Positions 14,626 to 24,385 of a DNA stretch of 38,029 bases are shown here, one piece after another. The translations under genes and the position numbers were made by a program. Under the pieces are notes generated by a model that ran no database searches, was not told the origin of the DNA, and saw only the letters and a list, made by a program, of their open reading frames with translations. Positions within the stretch are counted from its first letter, which is position 1. Every line of letters starts with the position of its first letter. Origin of the DNA: Acidobacteriaceae bacterium (GTDB taxonomy: Bacteria > Acidobacteriota > Terriglobia > Terriglobales > Acidobacteriaceae); assembly GCA_003151155.1 (NCBI GenBank), contig PLWX01000057.1:17268-55296 (forward strand), given 5' to 3'.

Positions 14626-15417
14626 CTACTTCACCGGCCTCACCGCTCGTTGCAGCGCCGCTTCGATCAATCCGGGCCAGAGTTGATAGAGAACGAAAAG
14701 CGGTCGGTAGTGCCACGGTACCGCAATCTCGCGCGACTTCTTCAAACATCCCTTCAAAACCGCCCGCGCCACGCGCTCGGGCGAAATACCATGCCGCGTT
14801 GATCCGCCTACGCGACGGCTCTCGCTTCCCTTCACCGCATTCTCCCCGAATGCAGTTTGAACATAACCCGGACAGACACTGACCACACTTACGCCCGTGC
14901 CTTTCAATTCCAATCGTGACGCGTGGCTGAACGCATTGAGAGCATGTTTGCTGGCGCAGTACGCCGGCATGTACGGCACGCCCACGTAACCGGCGCCGCT
15001 GGAGATATTGGCGATCACGCCGGAACCCTGGCGCTTCATCACGGGGATGACGGCCTGCATGCATTGCACTGCTCCGAAGACGTTGGTCTCGAACAAAGCG
15101 CGCGCAGCGTTGAGATCGAGTTTTTCGGTGGAATCCAGCAAACCGTAACCGGCGTTGTTGATCCAGAGATCGATGCGGCCAAAATGCGATAGCACCCGCG
15201 CAATCATGTCATCGATGCTCTTGCGATCGCGCACATCGCAGGCAAAGGACCCCGTCTGCTCCAGGTGCCCGATCCGCTGCCGCGCCTCTTCGCAGCGCAC
15301 CACATCGCGCGAGCAGAGAACCACCTTCGCGCCTTCGGCGACAAACAGCTTGGCGATGGCTTCGCCTATTCCCATCGACCCGCCGGTGATGACAGCAATC
15401 TGATCTTTGAGTTTCAT
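14626..15417 (-). CDS. SDR-family NAD(P)-dependent oxidoreductase
   Basis: This 263-residue classical short-chain dehydrogenase/reductase has a Rossmann cofactor motif TGGSMGIG at about 11-18. The NNAG motif of the central strand lies near 90, a catalytic Ser at NISSGAGYVG (about 140) and the active-site Tyr and Lys in YCASK (about 155-159). The C-terminal segment (WHYRPLFVLYQLWPGL) is hydrophobic and may associate with the membrane, as in DltE-like and short-chain ketoreductase members. The substrate is unknown. The ATG at 15417 begins the usual MKLKDQIAVITGG, with AAGGA close upstream; a longer frame to 15561 was rejected. It is divergent from the MoxR gene. Confidence 0.9.
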   Translation of the reverse strand: MKLKDQIAVITGGSMGIGEAIAKLFVAEGAKVVLCSRDVVRCEEARQRIGHLEQTGSFACDVRDRKSIDDMIARVLSHFGRIDLWINNAGYGLLDSTEKLDLNAARALFETNVFGAVQCMQAVIPVMKRQGSGVIANISSGAGYVGVPYMPAYCASKHALNAFSHASRLELKGTGVSVVSVCPGYVQTAFGENAVKGSESRRVGGSTRHGISPERVARAVLKGCLKKSREIAVPWHYRPLFVLYQLWPGLIEAALQRAVRPVK

Positions 15418-15567
15418 ATCCTTCAAATCGCGATAGAAAATTGCGGTGAATTGGCGACGTGCGCGCAAGTTTCGCGTCCAATGTAACACTCGACGCGCGC
15501 AGCGTGGCCATTGAAAACCGTTTTCATTTCCCGGCGTATAATCGCCAACAACCGGAGGCACCCTCCC

Positions 15568-17085
15568 TTGAGTTCCCTTCCCGAGACACTGGGCCAGTTA
15601 AAGAAGAGTTCATTTTCTGAAAAGCGTTTGGCGCAACGCCGCGTGAAAGACGAGATGCGCGAGAACCTGCTGGATCGCCTGCGGGCGGGCGGGTCGATCT
15701 TCCCGGGCATTGTGGGCTATGAAGACACGGTCGTGCCGCAGGTGGTGAACGCACTCCTATCGCGCCACAACTTTATCCTGCTCGGGCTGCGCGGACAGGC
15801 TAAGAGCCGTATGCTGCGGGCCTTAACGACGCTGCTTGATGCAGAGACTCCGTACCTGGCGGGTTGTGAGATCCACGATAATCCGTACGACCCGATCTGC
15901 CGGCGCTGCAAAGACATGCTCAAGACCTTCGCCGACGACGCGCCTATCGCGTGGCTCTCGGCTGATGATCGCTACGTAGAAAAACTGGCGACACCTGACG
16001 TCACGATCGCGGATTTGATCGGCGACATCGACCCGATCAAGGCCGCGAAAGGTGGACACTCGCTGGCAAGCGAACTCACGGTGCACTACGGCCTGCTTCC
16101 CCGCGCCAATCGCGGCATTTTCGCCATCAATGAACTGCCTGACCTCGCGGGGAAAATCCAGGTGGGCCTCTTCAACATCATGCAGGAAGGCGATGTGCAG
16201 ATTAAGGGTTACCCGATTCGCCTGCCCCTCGATGTGGCGATGGTGTTCAGCGCCAACCCTGAGGACTACACGGCGCGCGGCAAAATCATTACCCCGCTGA
16301 AAGATCGCATCGGCTCCGAGATTCGCACGCACTATCCGTCAACTCTCGAAGAAGGTATCTCGATCACGCAGCAGGAGGCTTGGACACGTCGCGACGGGAC
16401 AGCGGTACACATCCCGAATTTCATCCATGAAGTCGTGGAGCAGATTGCGTTCGTTGCGCGCGAAGACAAGCGCATCGATAAACGGTCAGGTGTGAGCCAG
16501 CGCCTGCCGATCAGCACGGTGGAGAATGTGCTCTCCAATGCCGAACGTCGCGCTTTGCGAAACGGCGAAAAGACGGTGGTCCCCCGCATCGCGGATATCT
16601 ACGCGGCGCTGCCCGCTATCACCGGCAAACTCGAACTCGAGTACGAAGGCGAGATCAAGGGCGCCGATGCGATCGCCCGCGAAGTGATTCGCACGGCCAT
16701 CGCCCGCGCTTACGATCATTACTTTCACGGCAATAACGGCAACCTGAAGCAGGTAGTGCAGTATTTCGATCTCGGCGGCGAGGTGCAAATGCTCGATACA
16801 GCCCCGGCCACCGAGGTGCTCGAAAGCATGAAGGGCATCCAGGGACTGATGGAGAAGATCGAGACCGTCGGGGTGAAAGAAACCGACCCCGTGGAACTGC
16901 AGGCCGCCGCCGCCGAGTTCATTCTCGAGGGCCTATACGCCCACAAGCGCATCGGCCGCACCGAGGAGCGGAAGTTCACTGCCGGGGAAAAGCAAAGCAC
17001 CAAGAAGGAACAGCTCTTCCGCGAAGAAGAGGATTTGTTTCGCGAGCGCGATCGCGGCGGCCGCAGGAACCGCGGGTTCAACTAG
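15568..17085 (+). CDS. MoxR-like AAA+ ATPase with Cys/His insertion
   Basis: This 505-residue AAA+ ATPase is related to MoxR and magnesium chelatase subunit I. Such proteins work with a VWA-domain partner to remodel or insert metals into target proteins. The Walker A-like GLRGQAKSR spans residues 73-81, and GIFAINELPDL (about 183-193) is the Walker B/sensor region. An unusual insertion carries C100-x2-H103-x7-C111-x2-C114, a zinc-finger-like arrangement. The C-terminal 50 residues are charged and predicted helical. The start is probably TTG at 15568, with GGAGG 9 bases upstream; an ATG at 15511 exists but lacks a ribosome site. The VWA gene begins 2 bases after its stop. Confidence 0.85.
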   Translation: MSSLPETLGQLKKSSFSEKRLAQRRVKDEMRENLLDRLRAGGSIFPGIVGYEDTVVPQVVNALLSRHNFILLGLRGQAKSRMLRALTTLLDAETPYLAGCEIHDNPYDPICRRCKDMLKTFADDAPIAWLSADDRYVEKLATPDVTIADLIGDIDPIKAAKGGHSLASELTVHYGLLPRANRGIFAINELPDLAGKIQVGLFNIMQEGDVQIKGYPIRLPLDVAMVFSANPEDYTARGKIITPLKDRIGSEIRTHYPSTLEEGISITQQEAWTRRDGTAVHIPNFIHEVVEQIAFVAREDKRIDKRSGVSQRLPISTVENVLSNAERRALRNGEKTVVPRIADIYAALPAITGKLELEYEGEIKGADAIAREVIRTAIARAYDHYFHGNNGNLKQVVQYFDLGGEVQMLDTAPATEVLESMKGIQGLMEKIETVGVKETDPVELQAAAAEFILEGLYAHKRIGRTEERKFTAGEKQSTKKEQLFREEEDLFRERDRGGRRNRGFN

Positions 17086-17087
17086 CC

Positions 17088-18338
17088 ATGAAGTTCATCA
17101 AGTACAAGAAGTACGTTCCCGATCTCGCCGACGACATTTCGTTGGAAGACTTGATGCGCGCGCTTTCGGACGACCTGCTGCAGAGTGGGTTCCAGAACCC
17201 GTACTCCGACTTCTACGATCTAGGCGACGAGCAATCGCTGGAGCGACTGAAGCAGGCGATCGCACAGGCACTGATGAACAGCGAACTCTTCGACGAAGAA
17301 ACCAAAGAGCGCTTGAAGCAGATGCAGGCGGATGGGTCGTTCGACGAATTGCTGGAAAAGCTGATGGAGCGCATGGAGCAGGAAAACTACATCACCGTCG
17401 ATCAGCCGTACGATCAGACGCATCAATCGAACGTGGAAGGCCAAGTCGGCGAACAACAGCAACCCCAAGGCGAAGCGAAATTCGAAGTTACGGACAAGGG
17501 CCTCGATTTCCTCGGCTATCGTACCCTGCGCGACTTGCTTGGGTCGCTGGGGAAATCCAGCTTCGGAAGGCACGATACGCGCGATCTCGCCACGGGCGTC
17601 GAAGCCAGCGGCTCTTCGAAGCCGTACGAATTTGGCGACACCTTGAATCTCGACATCACCGCGACGCTTTCAAGCGCCATTCAACGTAACGGGCAGGAAC
17701 TCCCGATCGACATCGAATACAGCGATCTGCAGGTGCACCAGTGCGAATACCAGTCCTCCTGCGCGACGGTGTTGATGCTCGACTGCTCGCACTCGATGAT
17801 TCTTTACGGCGAAGACCGCTTCACGCCGGCGAAGAAAGTTGCAATAGCGCTGTCGCAACTCATTCGCACGCAGTATCCCGGCGACAGTTTGTCCCTCGTG
17901 CTCTTCCACGACTCTGCGGAAGAGTTGCCGATATCGCAACTGGCGCGGGTAAAAGTCGGTCCTTACTACACCAACACGCGCGAAGGTCTGCGCATGGCGC
18001 AGCGCATCCTGCAACGCCAGCGGAAAGATATGAAGCAGATCATCATGATCACCGATGGCAAACCGTCGGCGCTGACCCTCGAAGACGGGCGCATCTATAA
18101 AAACGCCTTCGGACTAGATCCGCTGGTTGTGAGCCAGACTTTGGAAGAAGTTTCCAAGTGCAAGCGTGCGGGAGTGATGATCAACACCTTCATGCTGGCT
18201 AGCGATTACGGTTTAGTGCAATTTGTGCAGAAAGTGACGCAAATGTGCCGCGGCAAGGCCTACTTCACCACACCTTACACTCTCGGCCAATATCTGTTGA
18301 TGGATTACATGTCGCGGAAGACGAAGACGGTCCACTGA
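17088..18338 (+). CDS. VWA-domain protein, partner of the MoxR-like ATPase
   Basis: This 416-residue cytoplasmic protein resembles magnesium chelatase subunit D/CoxE-type proteins. An N-terminal helical, Glu/Gln-rich region (about 1-150) leads to a C-terminal von Willebrand factor A domain from about residue 215. The metal-ion-dependent adhesion site is visible as DCSHS (DxSxS) at 222-226, with the later TDGKPS segment supplying the third MIDAS element. MoxR/VWA pairs act together in cofactor insertion or complex assembly (known for the family); the target here is unknown. It has two bases of spacing from the ATPase gene and its own terminator downstream. Confidence 0.88.
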   Translation: MKFIKYKKYVPDLADDISLEDLMRALSDDLLQSGFQNPYSDFYDLGDEQSLERLKQAIAQALMNSELFDEETKERLKQMQADGSFDELLEKLMERMEQENYITVDQPYDQTHQSNVEGQVGEQQQPQGEAKFEVTDKGLDFLGYRTLRDLLGSLGKSSFGRHDTRDLATGVEASGSSKPYEFGDTLNLDITATLSSAIQRNGQELPIDIEYSDLQVHQCEYQSSCATVLMLDCSHSMILYGEDRFTPAKKVAIALSQLIRTQYPGDSLSLVLFHDSAEELPISQLARVKVGPYYTNTREGLRMAQRILQRQRKDMKQIIMITDGKPSALTLEDGRIYKNAFGLDPLVVSQTLEEVSKCKRAGVMINTFMLASDYGLVQFVQKVTQMCRGKAYFTTPYTLGQYLLMDYMSRKTKTVH

Positions 18339-18370
18339 GACCGTGGGCTGAAACGCCCTGACACAAATTA

Positions 18371-18397
18371 GCCCCGGAGCAAATCCGGGGCATTTTT
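18371..18397 (+). terminator. Terminator of the MoxR-VWA operon
   Basis: GCCCCGG at 18371-18377 and CCGGGGC at 18385-18391 form a seven-base stem with a seven-base loop. A run of T follows at 18393-18397. It is 33 bases after the VWA stop codon. Confidence 0.88.
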
Positions 18398-18436
18398 ATT
18401 TGTCGAGAAACCGTTCAGCGGCTACTGTCCGAGCGA

Positions 18437-18697
18437 CTACAGCGTAGTCTTCGGGGGCAACTGTTCGCCTTCGACGGCCTTCTTCACGGCGGCTTCCGCT
18501 GCCTGGAATCCGATCTGCGAGTGGGTTCCGTCGCAAAAGGGTTTGTTGGTCGAACCGCCGCAGCGGCACAACGAGAAGCCCGTCTTGCCGGTGAGATCGT
18601 AGGAATTGCCATCCGCATCGACCAGGCTCACTGCGCCCTCCGGGCACTCCACACGAAAGGGACCATTTCGCTTCACGGTAATCTTCACATCTGCCAT
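18437..18697 (-). CDS. CDGSH iron-sulfur domain protein
   Basis: This 86-residue protein is a single CDGSH-type (mitoNEET-like) domain that binds a [2Fe-2S] cluster by three Cys and one His. The motif is intact: C44, C46, C55 and H59 in CRCGGSTNKPFCDGTH. Such small bacterial proteins are thought to act in redox or cluster transfer. AGGAG lies just upstream of the ATG at 18697. It is the last gene in line, 18 bases after the debranching gene, and is probably co-transcribed with it. The link between an Fe-S protein and a glucosidase is not obvious. Confidence 0.93.
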   Translation of the reverse strand: MADVKITVKRNGPFRVECPEGAVSLVDADGNSYDLTGKTGFSLCRCGGSTNKPFCDGTHSQIGFQAAEAAVKKAVEGEQLPPKTTL

Positions 18698-18715
18698 TTC
18701 TTTCTCCTGTTGAAA

Positions 18716-20923
18716 TTATCGTTTGAAGGCTACGTTCACCAGCAACTTGTCACCTTCTACATCTACCACATTGCAGAAAGTTCGCGTTCCGCGGCGGGTA
18801 AAATCCAAGCCGACGCGGCTATTGCCGATGCGCAGGTTGCGAAGATGCAAATGCTCCAGCCAGTCCGGCAACTCGGGGTTCACGATATTCAACTCCTTGC
18901 GCTGCGCGCTGGGCCGGATGCCAAGCACGGAGCTCAAGATGAGGAACATTGCGCCGGACGCCCAGGCTTGTGGCGAACATGAGACCGGGTAATGCACCGG
19001 CTCGTCGTTGATGCGACGCTGCACTCCGCAGAACAATTCAGGCAGACGGTAATCACGGAATTCCAAGGCAGCCTGGTAAAGCGTAGTGAGCAGTTGCAGG
19101 GCGGGCTCGCGATGCTCGTTGAGCGCCATGCCGTGTGCGATCAGAGAATTGTCATGGGGCCACACCGATCCGCGGTGATAGCTCAGCGGGTTGAAGACCT
19201 TCTCCGACTGCGCCAGCGTGCGCCAACCCCATCCGCTGAACAGGTCGTCACTCATGAAGCGTTGCGTGACTGCGCGGGCACGTTCACGGGTCAACATGCG
19301 GGTAAAGAGCAAGTGGCCGGGGTTCGACGAGATTACTTCCAGTGGCTTCTTGTCGCGATCGAGGGCCATCGCATAGAAGCCCTGCTCCGGCATCCAGAAG
19401 GCTTTGTCAAAACGCTTGGCTAGTTCCGTGGCTTCGCGACGCAGGCGGTCGGCGGTTTGCGTGTCCCCGAACGTGCGCAGCAAGGACGACATGCGGTACT
19501 TCGCTTCGTAGACGTAGCCCTGCACCTCGCACAGCGCAATCGGCGGCTCTGCCACTTTGCCGTCGCGATGCATGTTCGCATCCCAGGAATCCTTCCATCC
19601 CTGGTTGATCAGGCCCTTCGGGGACTTCCGCTCATACTCTACGAAGCCGTCGCCATCCTTGTCGCCGTAGCGATCAATCCATTCGAGTGCGCGATGTGCT
19701 GCGGGCAAAAGGTCACGGACGAGTTGTTCGTCGGCTGTCCAGTTGTAGGTTTCGCTCAACAGGATGAGGAAAAGAGGCGTGGCATCCACCGATCCGTAAT
19801 AGGGGCCGAAGGGCATCTCGCCGCAGAGCGTCATCTCGCCTTCGCGGTATTCGTGAAGGATTTTCCCTGGCTCTTCGTCCTGCCAGGCATTGTCTTTGGT
19901 GCCCTGGTAGCGAGCAAGAACACGTAGAGTATCGACCGCGAGTTGCGGATTCAACGAGAGCGACTGGTAAGCGGCGATGATGGAGTCGCGGCCGAAAATC
20001 GTGGCGAACCACGGAATACCGGCGGCGATGATGTGCTCATTGCCATCCGGAACTTGCAGGGCATGGAAGTCACCCACGCCAGTATTCAATGCGGCGTCGA
20101 AGACTTCGTTGTTCGTCTTAAATCGTGTGCTGCGCCGCTCCCACTCCGCGAACGTGTGCCGTCGCTGCTCGAGGTTCTTCTCCATTTGGTAGCTGGAATC
20201 TCGGGTTGAAGCGCGATCGGAACTTGGGGTAATGTGCACTTCCAGTTGGGTTCGCTTGGAAGGCTCGAGTCGCAAATGCCATCGTCCGACGCGCGGCTCG
20301 ATTTCCGTCGGCTTCGGGCTCATCTCAACCAGGGTTTGGCGCATGACATTATCGCGACCGCGATAGTTGAAACAGATCGAGGAGTCCGTGGTGACCGGCT
20401 GATAGAACTGACCCTGCACGGAACGCGCGACGCCGCGCACCTGGAAGACGTCGACAAAATCGGCGTCATACAGCAACTCCACGGTAAATTCCACGGCCGT
20501 CTGGTTGAAGTTCTCAAAGGTGAACCGGTCGAAGAATACGTCGCAGGCAAGCAATTGCTCGCGCCGGATGTGCACCGTGTTCTCCGGCAGATCGAAGGAG
20601 TCGCGCAACGTGATGTTGCCGGTGGTCAATTCAATCTGAGAAGAAAACGTTTTTTCTGTGCTCGAGGAGAGCACCACCGCGCGGTGACCATCGATACGGA
20701 ATTCGAGATAGGAAAGAAATCGCGTGTCCTGATGAAAGAAACCGACGTCCGGCGCGCCCGCCGGCGCGATATCACCCGACACTACGGTAGAAAGGAAGGT
20801 TTTTCCATCGATCAGGGTAAGGTTGTTGACTTTGCGCGGCTCAAGCGATTGGAACGCGATTCGCGGCTCAAGGTGCGGGGACGGAATCGGAACCAGCTGT
20901 TTATCCTGAACGTTCGAACTCAT
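18716..20923 (-). CDS. Glycogen-debranching-type amylo-alpha-1,6-glucosidase
   Basis: This 735-residue cytoplasmic protein has an N-terminal beta-sandwich domain (about 35-230) of the GDE_N type, followed by a six-hairpin (alpha/alpha)6 catalytic domain (about 280-720) of the glycogen debranching / GH15-like kind. Conserved catalytic-region blocks include GIPWFATIFGRDSIIAA near 350, LINQGWKDSWDA near 460 and SVWPHDNSLIAHG near 615. There is no signal peptide. Homologues hydrolyse alpha-1,6 branches or related glucosides, but the substrate here could be the product of the surrounding cluster rather than glycogen. Its ATG overlaps the stop of the GT4 gene by 4 bases (ATGA). Confidence 0.87.
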   Translation of the reverse strand: MSSNVQDKQLVPIPSPHLEPRIAFQSLEPRKVNNLTLIDGKTFLSTVVSGDIAPAGAPDVGFFHQDTRFLSYLEFRIDGHRAVVLSSSTEKTFSSQIELTTGNITLRDSFDLPENTVHIRREQLLACDVFFDRFTFENFNQTAVEFTVELLYDADFVDVFQVRGVARSVQGQFYQPVTTDSSICFNYRGRDNVMRQTLVEMSPKPTEIEPRVGRWHLRLEPSKRTQLEVHITPSSDRASTRDSSYQMEKNLEQRRHTFAEWERRSTRFKTNNEVFDAALNTGVGDFHALQVPDGNEHIIAAGIPWFATIFGRDSIIAAYQSLSLNPQLAVDTLRVLARYQGTKDNAWQDEEPGKILHEYREGEMTLCGEMPFGPYYGSVDATPLFLILLSETYNWTADEQLVRDLLPAAHRALEWIDRYGDKDGDGFVEYERKSPKGLINQGWKDSWDANMHRDGKVAEPPIALCEVQGYVYEAKYRMSSLLRTFGDTQTADRLRREATELAKRFDKAFWMPEQGFYAMALDRDKKPLEVISSNPGHLLFTRMLTRERARAVTQRFMSDDLFSGWGWRTLAQSEKVFNPLSYHRGSVWPHDNSLIAHGMALNEHREPALQLLTTLYQAALEFRDYRLPELFCGVQRRINDEPVHYPVSCSPQAWASGAMFLILSSVLGIRPSAQRKELNIVNPELPDWLEHLHLRNLRIGNSRVGLDFTRRGTRTFCNVVDVEGDKLLVNVAFKR

Positions 20924-22020
20924 GCGACGATGCTATTCTCTCCCGCGAAATTCGTCATCGCGTCAGCTTCGTTGACTTCATTTTCCGACGGAAGCAGCTC
21001 GCGGGCAGCGATCGTTTCGCGAAAGAGATCGGCATATTCCATTGCCATTCTCTGGGTCGAGAACTTTTCTTCCACGTAGGCGCGTACGTCATCGGCTTTC
21101 AACGCGGCGGCATTTTTCATGCGTGCAGCCATCTCTTCGACATTTTTACAAACATAGCCGCTGACGCCTTCGGCCACCACTTCTTCCACCGCGCCTCCCG
21201 ATAACGCCACCACCGGCGCGCCGCAAGCCATGGCTTCGATCATCACCAAACCGAAGGGCTCGTTCCATTGAATCGGGAATAACATCGCGACGGAGTTTTT
21301 TAGAAGCTCGTTCTTCGCTGCCATGTCCGCTTCGCCAACGTATTCGATAAATTTGCCATCTACATGCGGCTTCACCTGGCTCTCCCAATATTCGCGGAAG
21401 CAGGGCTGGATTTCACCCGCGATCTTGAGCGGAATACCGGAACGTTTAGCGACTTCGATGGCCAAGTGTGGACCTTTCATCGGAGCAATGCGACCGAGGA
21501 AGCTCAGGTACTCGCGCTTTCCGCCCTTCCAGGTATAAAGATTCGTATCGAGGCCGTGATGGATGGTGCGCATCCTGGGCATCTTCTCAAGCTTGCGCTG
21601 GAAATCGCTGATCGCGACATACTCGATGTTCGGATAGTGCGCATAGAAATTACTGAGCATCTCTTCGTGCACATGATGGATCGTGTATACCATCGGCGTC
21701 GAGATGAGCCTCGACATGGCAATCGCCGGCACGCTGTTTACATGAATCAGGTCGCAGTGCCGGACAGCATCTTCAATCGCCCAGGCGCTGTGATTGATGT
21801 CAGTGAGATTGGAAAATACTTCGCCTTCAATCGGCCATTGTTGTTTTTCATACAACCAGCGTTTCTCAACCCCGACGGTGGATTCACCGTTGGTATACAC
21901 CACAACTTCAATGCCTTGCTTCTGAAGTCCCTCGGCCAACTGCGCCACGAATAATTCCGTGCCACCGTATTTTCTCGGCGGTACTGGAATAAAGGGCGGG
22001 GCGATCAAGGCAACTCGCAT
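20920..22020 (-). CDS. GT4-family glycosyltransferase
   Basis: This 366-residue GT-B fold enzyme is retaining by family and transfers a sugar from a nucleotide donor. The N-terminus MRVALIAPPFIPVPPRKYGG contains the Gly-rich acceptor loop (PRKYGGTE), and the donor-site E-x7-E motif is EPFGLVMIEAMACGAP at about 272-287. The intermediate KGPHLAIEVAKRSG and SFLGRIAPMKG blocks are typical of GT4. GAGGAGATGTAA precedes the ATG at 22020. It is coupled to the debranching gene by a 4-base overlap and lies 150 bases downstream of the CgeB-like gene, so it may have its own promoter or belong to the same long operon. Confidence 0.9.
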   Translation of the reverse strand: MRVALIAPPFIPVPPRKYGGTELFVAQLAEGLQKQGIEVVVYTNGESTVGVEKRWLYEKQQWPIEGEVFSNLTDINHSAWAIEDAVRHCDLIHVNSVPAIAMSRLISTPMVYTIHHVHEEMLSNFYAHYPNIEYVAISDFQRKLEKMPRMRTIHHGLDTNLYTWKGGKREYLSFLGRIAPMKGPHLAIEVAKRSGIPLKIAGEIQPCFREYWESQVKPHVDGKFIEYVGEADMAAKNELLKNSVAMLFPIQWNEPFGLVMIEAMACGAPVVALSGGAVEEVVAEGVSGYVCKNVEEMAARMKNAAALKADDVRAYVEEKFSTQRMAMEYADLFRETIAARELLPSENEVNEADAMTNFAGENSIVA

Positions 22021-22170
22021 TTACATCTCCTCATGTCTTGCGGGAACGCAAAAAGGTGAACGGGCTACTACGATCAAAAATGAATTGAGGTCTGTCCTAT
22101 TGATAAGGATGCGCGCTAGCACACCCGTGTTGTGAGCGCCCGCAGGACTAAGTACCTTTTCGCGAGTAGC

Positions 22171-23271
22171 TCAATCGCTGGCGAGGGCCGGGAAACGATG
22201 CGACGCAAGGATATTGGAAATTTCATCTTCGAATTGTTGCGCTCGCCGCTGACTGGTGTGCTCTGCCAATACACGAGCCTGCGCCGCCGCGCCAATACGC
22301 GCCACTTCGTCGTCGTCGAGGTCGGTGATGTAATGCAGAACATCACGATAATCTGCAGAAAGCAGGATTTCGCGACCCGGTTCAAAGAAAGAATCGAGGC
22401 CCGGCCAATTGTCAGAGATGATCGCTGTGCCGCAGGCAGCGGCTTCGAACAATCGCACCGAAGGTGAATAGCCTGCCAAAACCATGTCGCGACGAGTAAC
22501 GTTCAAGGTGAAGCGCGACGAAGAATAGAACCGGGCGTGCCAGCGCGGATTCAGGTGCATGATGCGCTTCACGTTGGCAGGCCAGCGAACCGATTTTGGA
22601 TATTGCGGACCTGCAACTAGGAACTTTCGAGCCGGTAACATCGTGGCTGGCTTGCAGAGAAGATCGTCAATCTTAGGCTGACGGTCGGGTGCGTAAGTAC
22701 CCATATAGCTCAGTTCGCATGCGAATCGTTCGTTGGTTGCGAAGCGCCTGTACCCTTCGGGATCGAACGAGCAATAGAGAGGAACGGCACGCCGCGCACC
22801 GAAGCGCGTCTGCAGTTCCTGGAGCATCGGTCCGCCGGTGAAACTGAAATAGATATCAAATCCCGGGATCTGTGCAGCCTTCAGATAATCGGTTTCGCCT
22901 TTCTCCCGGAGTGCAGCCACCGTTATCGGAGTATCGATGTCGTAATAAGTCTTGACCTGTGCGCGGGAATCAAAGATTTCTTGTGCCGCCGCAACGCCAT
23001 CGGGAAAATACGATCCGAGGATTGCAACGTCGGCATCACGTAACTCCGCGCGGACTGCCGGAAGCACTGATTGCCAGTCTTCATAGAGTCGTACGCTGCA
23101 AAACGGGGGCTGGGGAAGGTCACGATTCGACGAGTACCACTCGACGTTCTTTTCAAAGAATAAAATGCGGTGCCCGCGGGCATGCAATGCCTGGCATAGG
23201 GCTCGAAACGTCGTGGCGTGACCGTTGCCCCACGAGGATGTAATCGAAAGCCCGAAGATAACGATCTTCAT
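22171..23271 (-). CDS. CgeB-like glycosyltransferase, copy 3
   Basis: This 366-residue protein ends in the Glycos_transf_1_2 (PF13524) signature also found in Bacillus CgeB: RLFEAAACGTAIISDNWPGL followed by FFEPGREI, at about 285-315. A DID acidic motif (YYDIDTP) sits mid-protein, and the N-terminus MKIVIFGLSITSSWGNGHAT is a GT-B first strand and loop. The donor and acceptor are unknown. It is the third of three tandem paralogues (22171-25500) and starts 14 bases after its upstream neighbour. The start at 23271 was chosen because the upstream 73 residues of the longer frame are Arg/Cys-rich and overlap the neighbour. Confidence 0.82.
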   Translation of the reverse strand: MKIVIFGLSITSSWGNGHATTFRALCQALHARGHRILFFEKNVEWYSSNRDLPQPPFCSVRLYEDWQSVLPAVRAELRDADVAILGSYFPDGVAAAQEIFDSRAQVKTYYDIDTPITVAALREKGETDYLKAAQIPGFDIYFSFTGGPMLQELQTRFGARRAVPLYCSFDPEGYRRFATNERFACELSYMGTYAPDRQPKIDDLLCKPATMLPARKFLVAGPQYPKSVRWPANVKRIMHLNPRWHARFYSSSRFTLNVTRRDMVLAGYSPSVRLFEAAACGTAIISDNWPGLDSFFEPGREILLSADYRDVLHYITDLDDDEVARIGAAAQARVLAEHTSQRRAQQFEDEISNILASHRFPALASD

Positions 23272-23284
23272 GTTGCTCGTCTTC

Positions 23285-24385
23285 CTAAACCGCCCGGCGC
23301 AGTGCCGGCTCTTCCGTTCGTCCAGTTGAGCCGCGAAGAATCTCCATGGCCTCTCGTGCACGCTGCGCGTAGAGATGGTCATGCAGCGCCCGGGCGCGCA
23401 TTGCCTCGCCGATCTTCTGTGCCTTACGCGGAGGCACGGTACGAAGATAGTGCACAATCTCTTCCGCGCTGCCCACGACAAGGATCTCATTGCCCGGTTC
23501 GAAGAATGCTTCTATGCCAGTCCACTGGTCGGTGATCAGGCAAGCGCCAGCGCCGGCAGCTTCAAACACGCGTGTGGGCGGCGAGAAGCCCACGTCCGCC
23601 ATTGACTCGCGATTGATGTTCAGCACCATGCGGGCCGAGCAGTTCACCCGGTTGTGGTCGCCGGTTCCGACGTGCCCAATCCAGCGCACATTCGAGGGTA
23701 GCTTCTTGTTGCCCCAACCCTCGCCGCCAAGGATGAAGTTGCACTCCGGCGACAACTCCGCAGCGCGAAGAAAAAAGTCTTCTACACGACGCTCGCGATC
23801 AGGTAGCCGATTTCCTACGAAGACCAAGTCGCAGTCGAGTTGAGGATCCGGAACAACCGGCTGGTGAGACTCCGGTTCGAGAGCGTTATAGATTGGGTGA
23901 CAATTACGCGCACCGAGCTTCAGGTATCGGTCCACCACCGGCGGGCCGCCGCCATAGGTAAAAATGAAGTCGTACTCCGGAATGCATTGCCGAAATGGAT
24001 TGTCCGGATCACTCTCCACCGTTGCGAGCGTGGCGGGCGCATCGACATCCCAGAAGATCACGCTGGTCCGTTGCGATCGGCAATCGAGCACGCGCTGCTC
24101 CAGCAGCGCATCGTCGGCGCCTATGCCGCTGTGTTTGATCACGACATCGGAATCGCACGCCAGGCGCAGCAGCCAGTCGATGTCGTCGGGAGTGTTGTAC
24201 ACCAACGATTTTGCGTAGCTGTAATCGCCGGGGTCACGATGTTCCTGGCGCTGGTAGATGCACGGCTCCGCGAAGGTAACCTGGCAGCCCAAAGCGGCGA
24301 GATTTTTATAGATGCCGCGATAATAGGTAGCCGCCCCATTCCAGTACGACGAAACCAGGCTGGACCCAAAAACGAAGACTTTCAC
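23285..24385 (-). CDS. CgeB-like glycosyltransferase, copy 2
   Basis: This 366-residue paralogue starts with GTG at 24385, reading MKVFVFGSSLVSSYWNGAAT. AAGGAG lies 8 bases upstream, and the GTG overlaps the upstream stop as GTGA. It shares with copy 3 the mid-protein acidic block (FWDVDAPATLA) and the C-terminal PF13524 signature RVFEAAGAGACLITDQWTGI, then FFEPGNEI. Similarity between the two runs over the whole length, consistent with tandem duplication. Reaction partners are unknown. The frame extends upstream to 24622 in the neighbouring gene, but that extension has shadow-like composition. Confidence 0.84.
   Translation of the reverse strand: MKVFVFGSSLVSSYWNGAATYYRGIYKNLAALGCQVTFAEPCIYQRQEHRDPGDYSYAKSLVYNTPDDIDWLLRLACDSDVVIKHSGIGADDALLEQRVLDCRSQRTSVIFWDVDAPATLATVESDPDNPFRQCIPEYDFIFTYGGGPPVVDRYLKLGARNCHPIYNALEPESHQPVVPDPQLDCDLVFVGNRLPDRERRVEDFFLRAAELSPECNFILGGEGWGNKKLPSNVRWIGHVGTGDHNRVNCSARMVLNINRESMADVGFSPPTRVFEAAGAGACLITDQWTGIEAFFEPGNEILVVGSAEEIVHYLRTVPPRKAQKIGEAMRARALHDHLYAQRAREAMEILRGSTGRTEEPALRRAV

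Noticed and set aside
22021-22170. 150-base gap between the CgeB-like and GT4 genes, checked for a gene or a clear promoter
   Set aside because: No frame, dyad or consensus promoter was convincing, so whether the GT4 and debranching genes form a separate unit is left open.
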